From CAWGJC01 sp965276665 (GTDB lineage Bacteria > Pseudomonadota > Alphaproteobacteria > Acetobacterales > Acetobacteraceae), in assembly GCA_965276665.1 (NCBI GenBank), contig OZ255620.1:4278001-4342000 (forward strand): a stretch of 64,000 bases of DNA, in the 5' to 3' direction. The position numbers were made by a program, and so were the translations under genes. The notes under the pieces are model-generated. The model had not been told where the DNA came from. It saw nothing but the letters and a program-made list of their open reading frames with translations, and made no database searches. Shown here one piece after another: positions 26,189 through 33,412 of the stretch (positions within the stretch are counted from its first letter, which is position 1; each line of letters begins with the position of its first letter).

Positions 26189-26697
26189 CGCGCCGGCGCG
26201 CCCATGGTCATGCCGGGCATTGCGGCGCCCAACGCCTGCACGGTGACGTCGGTCTGCACCGCGCCGGCGCGGGCGAAGCGCAGGATGAGCGGGAAATGCT
26301 CGCCCGGATGCAAGGCGTGGTTGAGACCGATCAGCATCAGGTGCATGCCGCCTGGCGCCAGCGTGACCGGCTTGCCGGCCGCGACCGCGATCGGGCCGGT
26401 CGGGCGCATGCGCATGATGCCGTGATCATCGATGGTCTGGTGCACAGCCGCCGACTCCGCGACCGGCGTGCTCGCGCCGACCAGCCGGTCCGGCGGGCCG
26501 GAATCGATGATCGTGAGATAGACGCCGCCCGCCGCGCCGGGGGCGGCGGTGGCACGCGCCCAGGCATTCTGCACGGCGATTCCCGACGGGGCCTGAGCGG
26601 CGGCGGGAGAAGGGACCTGAGCGGCGGCGGGAGGAGGGGACTGCGCGAAGGCGGGGGCGCCGGCGGTGAGCGCGAGCAGGAGAACGAGGATGCGCAT
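26185..26697 (-). CDS. PCuAC-family periplasmic copper chaperone
   Basis: 170-residue secreted protein. The signal peptide is MRILVLLLALTAGAPAFA, then an Ala/Pro-rich linker with a repeated PSPAAAQ-like unit (about 20-40), then a cupredoxin-like PCuAC domain. The Cu(I) ligands of the family H(M)x10Mx21HxM pattern are visible: His and Met in VHQTIDDHGIMRMRP and the HxM pair in GGMHLMLIGL. PCuAC proteins deliver copper to the CuA site of cytochrome c oxidase together with Sco, but no Sco or oxidase gene is adjacent. The downstream ferritin-like gene overlaps its stop, an uncommon partner. Confidence 0.9.
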   Translation of the reverse strand: MRILVLLLALTAGAPAFAQSPPPAAAQVPSPAAAQAPSGIAVQNAWARATAAPGAAGGVYLTIIDSGPPDRLVGASTPVAESAAVHQTIDDHGIMRMRPTGPIAVAAGKPVTLAPGGMHLMLIGLNHALHPGEHFPLILRFARAGAVQTDVTVQALGAAMPGMTMGAPAR

Positions 26698-26890
26698 CGG
26701 CGGCGTGACCCTTGAAATGCCGGCCGAGACATAAGCAGGAGCCGCCGCCCGCGCCAGGGTCGCACGACCTGCTGACGTACGCTTGGGGGAACGCGCCTGG
26801 GTGTGAAGCGGGGCCGCGCGATCCGGCCTCGCTGGTGTTTTGCCACGGGGGGTTTTCTCCGCCCGCCGGGAACGCTATCAAGCCTGGCCA

Positions 26891-27361
26891 ATGACTTTAG
26901 CGAAAACGAGGTTGAGCTTGACCCGACCGGACGTGATCATGCGTGGAGCGGGGGTCACCCTGATCGCCGCCACGGCGCTGCTCCTGCAAGGCTGCCAGCA
27001 GCCTGAGGTCGTTGCGGCTCCCCCGGGTGCGCGGCAATATGCGGTCGATCAGGCGGGTGGCGCGCATGTCTGCACGGTGCCCAAGCCGTCCTTGGTGGAC
27101 GGGAAGGAGGCCGCCGCGACGATGGCCGTCGGCAATGATGGCGGGTGGTGCGGCATTTTGGTCGCGCGCAACGGCGAGCCCTACGGCGCCGGGCTGCTCG
27201 CGATCCGGCCGACGCACGGCAAGGTCTACATCCATACGGTCGGCGACAACACGCGCATCGATTACACGCCGGAGCGCGGCTATATCGGCCCGGACAGCTT
27301 CACCGCGCGGCTGCTGCCCGGCAACGCGACGCTGAAAGTCGCCGTCACCGTCGCGAAGTAG
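26891..27361 (+). CDS. Lipoprotein with cadherin/Ig-like C-terminal segment
   Basis: About 156-residue lipoprotein. Lipobox: ATALLLQGC, with the Cys near residue 35. The mature part has three more Cys residues (HVCTVPKPS, DGGWCGILVA). It ends in the pattern IDYTPERGYIGPDSFT followed by LKVAVTV, which resembles the strand signature of bacterial Ig/cadherin-like domains. The start is uncertain: ATG at 26891 gives a long n-region, and ATG at 26939 (MRGAGVTLIAATALLL) gives a standard signal but without a ribosome site. It is divergent from the copper chaperone (193 bp apart). Function unknown; likely surface or periplasmic. Confidence 0.72.
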   Translation: MTLAKTRLSLTRPDVIMRGAGVTLIAATALLLQGCQQPEVVAAPPGARQYAVDQAGGAHVCTVPKPSLVDGKEAAATMAVGNDGGWCGILVARNGEPYGAGLLAIRPTHGKVYIHTVGDNTRIDYTPERGYIGPDSFTARLLPGNATLKVAVTVAK

Positions 27362-27408
27362 GCCGCGGCGCAGCATAGAGGCGCCGCGACGCCATCCGGC
27401 GCGGACGC

Positions 27409-27448
27409 AAAAAGGCCCGGCGCCGCGCGAGCGGCTCCGGGCCGTTTC
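27409..27448. terminator. Bidirectional rho-independent-like terminator
   Basis: GGCCCGG and CCGGGCC form the stem, with a run of A residues before it and GTTTCGTT after it. This is the arrangement expected for transcripts arriving from both sides. It lies between the convergent lipoprotein gene (ends 27361) and the minus-strand periplasmic protein (ends 27501). Confidence 0.65.
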
Positions 27449-27500
27449 GTTCCTGGACCTTGGTTTGGGGCCGTGGTCTGACTGGTCTCGTCGATGGGGC

Positions 27501-28037
27501 TTACTTCTTGCCTTTGATCACGTGCGTCGTATGCACGACGCGGCGCGTTACGCGCTCGTGCGCGGAAACCGGCGTCGGCGCGGCACAGGCGCCGAGCGTC
27601 ACCGGGATCAGGTCCTTTGCCGCAGCGTAATCGGCGAGCTGCGCCGAATCGCCGAGCACCTGCACCTCGTTGAACAGCGCCGCGTCACGCGGGCAGAAAT
27701 CGCTGCCGAGCTTCACGCCTTCATCCGATTGCGCATTGGCGAGCGAGGTGATGTAGGCGTCGTGCTCCTGCTGCGCGCGCTTGCCGTATTCGTGCTTGAA
27801 ATAGGTGGTGAACGCCGACTCGTTCGCCATCAGGTCGGGCTGATAGCGGCGGATGAAGGCGTTGTAGCCGCTGTCGTCATGGCAGCTGGTCGCCAGCACC
27901 ATCAGCTGGCTCTTCAGCGCCTCGACCTCGAAGGCGGTCTGATCGGCCCTCGAGTTACATTCCCGCGCGATCTGCGCCATGGCCGGCTGCGCCGCCAGGG
28001 CACCGATCGCGACCGCGCTCAGCAAAATCCGTCGCAT
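27501..28037 (-). CDS. Conserved hypothetical periplasmic protein
   Basis: 178-residue protein with a clear Sec signal (MRRILLSAVAIGALAAQPAMA). The mature part is mostly helical, with four cysteines (RECNSRADQ, ATSCHDDSGY, DFCPRDAAL, LGACAAP) that could pair in the periplasm, and a basic tail ending HVIKGKK. I do not recognise a named family. The helical, cysteine-paired plan recalls small secreted proteins of Acetobacteraceae, but this is only resemblance. It stands alone on the minus strand, divergent from the amidohydrolase operon, with a possible shared terminator on its 3' side. Confidence 0.72.
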   Translation of the reverse strand: MRRILLSAVAIGALAAQPAMAQIARECNSRADQTAFEVEALKSQLMVLATSCHDDSGYNAFIRRYQPDLMANESAFTTYFKHEYGKRAQQEHDAYITSLANAQSDEGVKLGSDFCPRDAALFNEVQVLGDSAQLADYAAAKDLIPVTLGACAAPTPVSAHERVTRRVVHTTHVIKGKK

Positions 28038-28196
28038 GTGTCTCCAAGCTCCCCCAAGCCTATCATTTCCGGGGACCGGGCGAGCGCCCGAATTGTGAGA
28101 GTTCCCCTGCGGCGGTTCTCTTACCTGAATTTGATCGGGCCAGGGAACCGGAAACTTGCCGGTCGCCAGATAAATTTTCTTTCAGCAACAAGACGC

Positions 28197-28278
28197 TCCG
28201 CGGGAAGGCGGAGACAATAAGGGGTTAACCCGTTGGCAGGGTGGCGGTGAGCGCGTATCTCTCGTCGTAATGACGACG
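28197..28278. promoter_or_regulatory. Two inverted repeats upstream of the amidohydrolase operon
   Basis: CTCCGC-GGGAAG-GCGGAG at 28197-28214 and CGTCGT-AATG-ACGACG at 28263-28278, both with perfect 6-bp arms. The second is 23 bp before the likely start of the first amidohydrolase, so it could be an operator or an mRNA hairpin. No regulator gene is adjacent. The remainder of the 28038-28301 gap has no recognised feature. Confidence 0.35.
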
Positions 28279-28301
28279 CGATGTCGCGGGGAGACGGGTG
28301 G

Positions 28302-29366
28302 ATGGCTGGGAATGGCTGGGTCGATTGCGACGTGCATCCAAGCGTCCTGGGCATCAAATCGCTGCTGCCCTACCTCGATGCGCATTGGCGGGAGATGGTG
28401 CAGACCCGCGGGCTCGACGAGCTGAACTCGATCAGCTATCCGGCCAACGCGCCGATCACCGCCCGGCCGGATTGGCGCCCCAAGGAGGGCAAGCCCGCCG
28501 CCAGCGTCGAGCGGATGCGGACCGAGTGTCTCGACCCGTTCGGCACCTCGATCGCCATCTGCAATCCGCTCTACGGCGTGCAGCTGCTGTTCAGCGATGA
28601 CATGGCGGCGGCGATGGCGCGGGCGGTGAATGACTGGCTCGCGCGGGAATGGCTCGATGTCGAGCCGCGGCTGCGCGGCAGCATCGTCGTGCCGCCGCAG
28701 AATATCGAGATGGCGGTGAAGGAGATCGAGCGCTGCGCCGTCGATCCGCGTTTCGTGCAGGTGCTGCTGTTGGCCTCCGGCGACCAGCCGCTCGGCAAAC
28801 GCGCCTACTGGCCGATCTACGAAGCCGCAGAGCGCCATGGTCTCGCCATCGGCATCCATGCCGGCAGCAGCTACCACAATCCGCCGACCGCGGTGGGCTG
28901 GCCGAGCTACTACACCGAGGATTATGTCGCCCAGGCCCAGGCTTTCCAGACGCAGCTCACCAGCCTGATCTGCGAGGGCGTGTTCACCCGCTACCCGGCG
29001 CTCAAGGTGGTGATGCTGGAATCTGGCTGGACCTGGTTGCCGGCGCATCTCTGGCGCCTCACCAAATATTGGCGCGGCCTGCGCATGGAGATCCCCTGGG
29101 TCGACCGCTCGCCGACCGAGATCGTGCGCAGCAATATCCGCTTCTCGCTCACGCCCACCGACGGGCCGCCGGATGCCGAGAGCCTGCACCGCATCGTCGA
29201 TCACCTCGAATCCGATGCATTGCTGCTGTTCTCGACCGATTATCCGCACTGGCAATTCGACGGTGAGGAGGCGATGCCGGAGGGGCTCGGCCCCGATCTC
29301 GTGCGTCGCATCACCGTCACCAACCCGCATGAAACCTATGGCAGGCTGAAGGAGCTCGTCCGATGA
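28302..29366 (+). CDS. Amidohydrolase family protein (ACMSD/dihydroxybenzoate decarboxylase-like), paralogue 1
   Basis: 354-residue amidohydrolase_2 protein. Metal-site pieces: DxH in WVDCDVHPSVLG at the N terminus, the barrel His in GLAIGIHAGSSYHNPP, Glu in VVMLESGWTWLPAHLW and the late Asp in LFSTDYPHWQFDG. Relatives are metal-dependent decarboxylases or hydrolases of aromatic or heterocyclic acids (ACMSD, 2,3-dihydroxybenzoate decarboxylase). The start was chosen at MAGNGWVDC, preceded by GGGGAGACGGG; an ATG at 28281 adds seven residues. Its TGA overlaps the start of a second, clearly paralogous amidohydrolase. A Rieske protein follows, suggesting a hetero-oligomeric or sequential pathway on one substrate. 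Confidence 0.87.
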   Translation: MAGNGWVDCDVHPSVLGIKSLLPYLDAHWREMVQTRGLDELNSISYPANAPITARPDWRPKEGKPAASVERMRTECLDPFGTSIAICNPLYGVQLLFSDDMAAAMARAVNDWLAREWLDVEPRLRGSIVVPPQNIEMAVKEIERCAVDPRFVQVLLLASGDQPLGKRAYWPIYEAAERHGLAIGIHAGSSYHNPPTAVGWPSYYTEDYVAQAQAFQTQLTSLICEGVFTRYPALKVVMLESGWTWLPAHLWRLTKYWRGLRMEIPWVDRSPTEIVRSNIRFSLTPTDGPPDAESLHRIVDHLESDALLLFSTDYPHWQFDGEEAMPEGLGPDLVRRITVTNPHETYGRLKELVR

Positions 29367-30475
29367 ACGTCCTCGTCAAGCCGGATACCGCCGCACCGAT
29401 CGACACCGCGAGCCGCATCGCGATCGCCGATTGCGACATCCACCCGGCGACCCGCAAGCCGGGCGATCTCGACCCGTGGCTGCCGAAAGCGGTGCGCGAT
29501 CACCTCGCCGAATACAGCACGCCGCGCCGGATGGGCTGGGCGTCGGGTCCCGCCTATCCCAAGAGCCAGCCGAACGCGTCGCGGCGCGATGCCTATCCGC
29601 CCGAGGGCGGCCGGCAGGGCAGCAGCCTTTCCTTCATGCAGCAGCAGCATCTGGACGCCAATAACGTCGCGCTCGGCATCCTGAACCCGCTCGGCGCGGC
29701 GCAGGGCGTGTCCAACCCGACCGTCGCCGCCGCGCTGTGCCACGCGATGAACGAGTGGGAGGTCGCGGAGTGGACCTCGAAGGATCAGCGGCTCAAGGCA
29801 TCCGTCGTCATCCCCTACGAGGATTCGGTGGAATCCGTGGCCGAGATCCGCAAATGGGCCGGGCACAAGGATTTCGCCCAGGTACTGATGCTGAGCCGCA
29901 CCGCCGAGCCGCTCGGCAACCGCCGCTACTGGCCGATCTACGAGGCCGCCGCCGAGGCCGGGCTGCCGGTCGCGGTGCACGCCTTCGGCTATGGCGGCGC
30001 GCCGATCACCAGCGCCGGCTGGCCGAGCTTCTACATCGAGGAAATGACCGGCCACGCCCAGAGCAGCCAGGCCGGCCTCAGCAGCCTTGTCGTCGAGGGC
30101 GTGTTCGAGCGCTTCCCGACGCTGCGGATGGTGATGGTCGAGGCCGGCTTCGCCTGGGCCCCTGCGCTCGCCTGGCGGCTCGACAAGGCCTGGAAGCGGT
30201 TGCGGAGCGAAACGCCGCATCTGCGCCGGGCGCCGAGCGAGTACCTGCGCGAGCAGGTCTGGTGGACGACCCAGCCAATGGAGGAGCCGCATACCCGCGA
30301 GCACCTGCTCGACACGGCCGGCTGGATGGGCTGGGACCGGCTGCTGTTCGCGACCGACTATCCGCATTGGGATTTCGACGATCCCAGCCACGTCCTGCCG
30401 ATCCGGGTGCCGGAAGCCGACCGCCGGGCCTTCTTCCTCGGCAATGCGCGCAAACTTTACGGAGTGGCCGGGTGA
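29363..30475 (+). CDS. Amidohydrolase family protein, paralogue 2
   Basis: 370-residue paralogue of the preceding gene. Equivalent motifs are AIADCDIHPATR, VAVHAFGYGG, MVMVEAGFAWAPALAWRLDK and LFATDYPHWDFDD, and the two share GWPS(Y/F)Y and EGVF.R(Y/F)P segments. The barrel His is kept, but the motif after it differs (HAFGYGG against HAGSSYH), so the two probably bind different ligands or form a heteromer. The ATG overlaps the previous stop (ATGA), and the stop overlaps the GTG of the Rieske gene (GTGA), so all three are translationally coupled. A short N-terminal extension of about 20 residues precedes the DxH. Confidence 0.87.
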   Translation: MNVLVKPDTAAPIDTASRIAIADCDIHPATRKPGDLDPWLPKAVRDHLAEYSTPRRMGWASGPAYPKSQPNASRRDAYPPEGGRQGSSLSFMQQQHLDANNVALGILNPLGAAQGVSNPTVAAALCHAMNEWEVAEWTSKDQRLKASVVIPYEDSVESVAEIRKWAGHKDFAQVLMLSRTAEPLGNRRYWPIYEAAAEAGLPVAVHAFGYGGAPITSAGWPSFYIEEMTGHAQSSQAGLSSLVVEGVFERFPTLRMVMVEAGFAWAPALAWRLDKAWKRLRSETPHLRRAPSEYLREQVWWTTQPMEEPHTREHLLDTAGWMGWDRLLFATDYPHWDFDDPSHVLPIRVPEADRRAFFLGNARKLYGVAG

Positions 30476-30885
30476 GCCGACACGTCGTCGCGACCACCGA
30501 GGAAATTAAGCCGGGCAGCCGCAAGCTAGTCACTGTGAAGGGCAGGCCGATCGCCATCTTCAACCTGCAAGGCGAGTATTTCGGCCTGTTCAACCGCTGC
30601 CCGCATCAGGGCGGCAGCCTGTGTGCCGGCGTCGTCACCGGCCTGCTCGAGGCGCCGCTGCCAGGCCAGTACAGCTACAGCCGGGAAGGCGAGATCATCC
30701 GCTGCCCTTGGCATGGCTGGGAATTCGACATCCGGACCGGGCAATCCTATTGCGATCCGGAACGCATCCGTACGCGCTCCTACCCGGTCGCGGCACAACC
30801 CGGCTCGGCGGTGATCGAAGGGCCGTACGTGGCCGAAACGGTTTCGGTCCGCGTCGAAGAAAGCTATGTCGTGGTCGAGGTTTAG
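30472..30885 (+). CDS. Rieske [2Fe-2S] ferredoxin-like protein
   Basis: 137-residue small Rieske protein. The cluster ligands are in NRCPHQGGSLC (C-x-H) and IRCPWHGWEFD (C-x-x-H). A longer spacer than usual between the boxes includes a loop LLEAPLPGQYSYSREGE. There is no signal peptide, and no oxygenase catalytic domain follows, so it is a ferredoxin-type or oxygenase-associated electron carrier, or a stand-alone regulatory Rieske. The GTG start overlaps the preceding amidohydrolase stop. The reductase and oxygenase partners are not in this operon. A half copy of the composite repeat follows. Confidence 0.88.
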   Translation: MSRHVVATTEEIKPGSRKLVTVKGRPIAIFNLQGEYFGLFNRCPHQGGSLCAGVVTGLLEAPLPGQYSYSREGEIIRCPWHGWEFDIRTGQSYCDPERIRTRSYPVAAQPGSAVIEGPYVAETVSVRVEESYVVVEV

Positions 30886-30923
30886 CCAGAATAGGCCGGG
30901 ATGGATCTGCTCCGGTGTTTGAT

Positions 30924-30999
30924 GCGCTTCGCGCGAAGCGCCACCAGGGTTCTAAGGGCGACTGCCCTTAGCGGGTCCAGGGGCAGAGCCCCTGGCCTT
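30924..30999. repeat. Composite inverted-arm repeat, locus 3 (right half only)
   Basis: The central hairpin GCGCTTCGCGCGAAGCGC at 30924-30941 and a complete right arm at 30948-30999 (GGTTCTAAGGGCGACTGCCC, then AGGGGCAGAGCCCCT). No left arm is present between the Rieske stop and the centre. It lies between convergent genes (Rieske and GST) and ends 7 bp before the GST stop codon. Confidence 0.85.
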
Positions 31000-31006
31000 C
31001 ACCGAC

Positions 31007-31684
31007 CTAAGCCGCAATATGCCGGAACATATTCCGCTTGGCTTCCTCGTCATTGCCGCTGCTGAACGTATGCCGTTCCTTCAGCTTCGCGGCGCGTTCC
31101 GCGGCGGGTCGCGCGCTCACTTCGTCGAGCAGGCGTTTCAGGTTCGGCAGCGTGTCCCAGGCGTCATCGCCGATGACGCGCGGCACCATCCGTGCCCACC
31201 CCCAGAGCGCCATGTCGACGATGGTGTAGGTGTCGCCGAGCATGTAGCGCTGTCCGGCGAGCCGGGTCTCGACGATGCCGTAATGCCGTTTCGCCTCATA
31301 TTCGTAGCGTGTCTGCGCGTATTCGAGGCGCTCCGGCGCGGAATGGCGGAAATGCACTGCCTGGCCGGAATACGGGCCGATCCCGCTGGCCACGAACATT
31401 AGCCAGGAGAGCATCTCGCCGCGCGCGGCCGGTGTGTTCGCCGGCATGAATGCGCCGGTCTTCTCGCCGAGATAGAGCAGGATCGCGTTGCTGTCGAACA
31501 CCACCGCATCGCCGTCGACGATGCACGGCACCTTGTTGTTCGGATTGAGCTTCGCGAAGTCCGGCGCGAATTGCTCGCCTTTCCGCGTGTCGACGGGAAC
31601 CGGATCGTAGGGGAGTTTCATCTCCTCCAGGCAGAGCGCCACCTTCATCGGGTTGGGAGCCAGGCTGTAATAGAACTTGATCAT
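31007..31684 (-). CDS. Glutathione S-transferase family protein
   Basis: 225-residue GST. The N-terminal thioredoxin fold reads MIKFYYSLAPNPMKVALCLE, with the cis-Pro and GSH gamma-Glu loop in NNKVPCIVDGD and FDSNAILLYLGEKTG. The C-terminal helical domain has RRYMLGDTYTIVDMALWGW-like sequence (here GQRYMLGDTYTIVDMALWG). The group resembles YfcG/YghU-type disulfide-bond reductases. The start at 31684 is preceded by GGAGGATGAC, which includes the stop codon of the MATE gene. Coupled expression with that exporter suggests a detoxification unit, though neither substrate is known. Confidence 0.92.
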   Translation of the reverse strand: MIKFYYSLAPNPMKVALCLEEMKLPYDPVPVDTRKGEQFAPDFAKLNPNNKVPCIVDGDAVVFDSNAILLYLGEKTGAFMPANTPAARGEMLSWLMFVASGIGPYSGQAVHFRHSAPERLEYAQTRYEYEAKRHYGIVETRLAGQRYMLGDTYTIVDMALWGWARMVPRVIGDDAWDTLPNLKRLLDEVSARPAAERAAKLKERHTFSSGNDEEAKRNMFRHIAA

Positions 31685-31685
31685 G

Positions 31686-33065
31686 TCATCCTCCGTTGCG
31701 CGCAGTGTGAGTTCTGCCGGCCGGCGTCGCGCAAGCCGCCGCCGCGCGAGCACGGAACCGGGCGAGCAGCAGGCAGCCCGTCACTGTCGCACCGCCGAGC
31801 AGCCCGAACCATACTCCGTTTGCCGCGAAAGTCGTGCGTGGCGCGAGCGCGATGCCGGCCGGCAGCCCGAGAAGCCAGTAGCCGGCAATGGCGATCGCCA
31901 GCGGCCCGCGTGCGTCGCGCAGACCGCTGAGCGCGCCGCCGAGCGGCGCCATCGCCGCTTCCGCCGCCTGCAACAGCGCCGCGATCGGCAGCAGCGCGGT
32001 GGCGGCGGCGAGGGCGGCGGGATCGGCATTGCCGAGCATCAACCGCGCGAGCGCCGCCGGCGCGGCCGCGATGGCGGCCGCCGCGGCAAGCCCGACGCCG
32101 GTCGAGAGCAGCAATGCGATCCATCCCGAGCGCCGCGCCGCTTCGGGCGCACCTTCCCCGATCGCGCGGCTCACCCGCATGTTCGCCGCGTCGCCGAAGC
32201 CGAAGGCGAGCACGCCCGCGAGCTCGGTGACGCGGCTCGCCACCGCATGCGCGGCCAGCGCCGCCGCGCCGAATGGCGCGACGGCGAGGGCGGCGGCCGG
32301 CAGCACGCCCTCGCGCAGCACGATGCGGATCGCGAAGGGCACGCCCAGGCGAAGCAGGATCCGCAGCCGCGCGGGATCGGCGCGGAACGGGCGGGCGAAG
32401 GCGCGCGCCAGCACATCCTCCGGCGATCTGCGGAGCCGCCACGCGATCAGCGCGAGCGAGCCGAAGCCGGCGAGCGCATGCGCGAGGCCGGCGCCGAACA
32501 CGCCGAGTGGCGGGAGGCCGCCGCCGCCATAGGCGAGCAGCGCGGCGAGTCCGGCATCCAGCGGCAATGCGACGAGCATCGCGATTGTCGTCACCCGCAC
32601 GCGGCCGGTGGCGACTGCGACGCAGCGCGCCGCCACGTAGGTCACCCAGGCCGGCAGGCCCCAGGCCGCGCCGGCAAGATAGGATGCCGCGTCTCGCCAC
32701 GCCGGCACGTTCCGCAGGAACCAGGCGCAGATCAGCAGCGCGGTCATGCAGGGCAGGGCGACGGCGAGCCCGGCGCGCACGCCCTGCTGCGCGGTGAGAA
32801 CCGCATCGTCCGGATCGCCGCGTCCCATCGCGTGCGCGACGAGCGGCGTCACCGCCGTGACCACGCCGAGCGCGATCAGGAAGGCGAGGGAGAGCAGGCT
32901 GGCGGCGAGAACCATCCCGGCGAGCGGCGCGGCGCCGAGGCGGGCGACGATCATCGTCTCGACGGTGGAGATCGCGAACTGGGCGGCCATCGTCGCGCCG
33001 AGCGCGGCGGCGATGGCGGTGAGCGCGCGCGCTTCGCGCAGGCTCGCCGGAAGATCGAATGGCAT
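31686..33065 (-). CDS. MATE family efflux transporter
   Basis: 459-residue multidrug and toxin extrusion protein with 12 predicted helices. Characteristic segments: FAISTVETMIVARLGAAPLA in helix 1-2, GVVTAVTPLVAHAMGRGDPD, GAGLAHALAGFGSLALIAW, and the second-half repeat RILLRLGVPFAIRIVLREG followed by LAAHAVASRVTELAGVLAFG. Typical MATE exporters use H+ or Na+ to expel cationic compounds. It ends one base before the ATG of the GST gene. The upstream 347 bp to the lyase gene contains a small repeat array. Confidence 0.9.
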   Translation of the reverse strand: MPFDLPASLREARALTAIAAALGATMAAQFAISTVETMIVARLGAAPLAGMVLAASLLSLAFLIALGVVTAVTPLVAHAMGRGDPDDAVLTAQQGVRAGLAVALPCMTALLICAWFLRNVPAWRDAASYLAGAAWGLPAWVTYVAARCVAVATGRVRVTTIAMLVALPLDAGLAALLAYGGGGLPPLGVFGAGLAHALAGFGSLALIAWRLRRSPEDVLARAFARPFRADPARLRILLRLGVPFAIRIVLREGVLPAAALAVAPFGAAALAAHAVASRVTELAGVLAFGFGDAANMRVSRAIGEGAPEAARRSGWIALLLSTGVGLAAAAAIAAAPAALARLMLGNADPAALAAATALLPIAALLQAAEAAMAPLGGALSGLRDARGPLAIAIAGYWLLGLPAGIALAPRTTFAANGVWFGLLGGATVTGCLLLARFRARAAAACATPAGRTHTARNGG

Positions 33066-33141
33066 GAGGTCTCACGGTGCAGGTGACGAGCCCGAAGCGC
33101 GCATGCCGCGCGGCACGTGCGCCCACGCCGTCAGGAGCAGG

Positions 33142-33195
33142 CCGGAAACCCCGGTGTCAGGACCGAAACCTTGGTGTCAGGACTTCTGTGTCAGA
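33142..33195 (+). repeat. Short direct repeats (about 20 bp, two copies plus a partial)
   Basis: CCGGAAACCCCGGTGTCAGG (33142-33161, next base A) and CCGAAACCTTGGTGTCAGGA (33163-33182) are tandem, followed by CTTCTGTGTCAGA (33183-33195). The common core is GGTGTCAGG. The rest of the 33066-33412 gap between the divergent MATE and lyase genes holds only GC-rich inverted patches such as CCCCGCGAC/CGCGGGGC and no gene. Confidence 0.55.
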
Positions 33196-33412
33196 CCGGG
33201 CGGGCCAGCCCCGCGACGCGGCATCGCGGGGCGGCGGCAAATCCGCGCGGGATTCGCGGGCGAAACATGCGCATGCGGCCTCCCTCGCTCGACGTGACGT
33301 GCTGGTCGTGACGGATGACACTAGTGCCCGGGGCGGGATTTGCAATGTGGGTCTTGGCGCGGTCGATGCTGGCTGGCAGGTTCGTCGCCGAGGAACCGGC
33401 GAGACGAGCAGC

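Noticed and set aside
26712..26894. 60-codon frame upstream of the Ig-like lipoprotein gene
   Set aside because: No motif or signal, and it lies in the divergent promoter region between the copper-chaperone and lipoprotein genes.
33077..33412. 112-codon N-terminal extension of the lyase frame
   Set aside because: It contains the direct-repeat array, is Arg/Ala-rich without family similarity, and the downstream ATG at 33413 matches the usual lyase N terminus.
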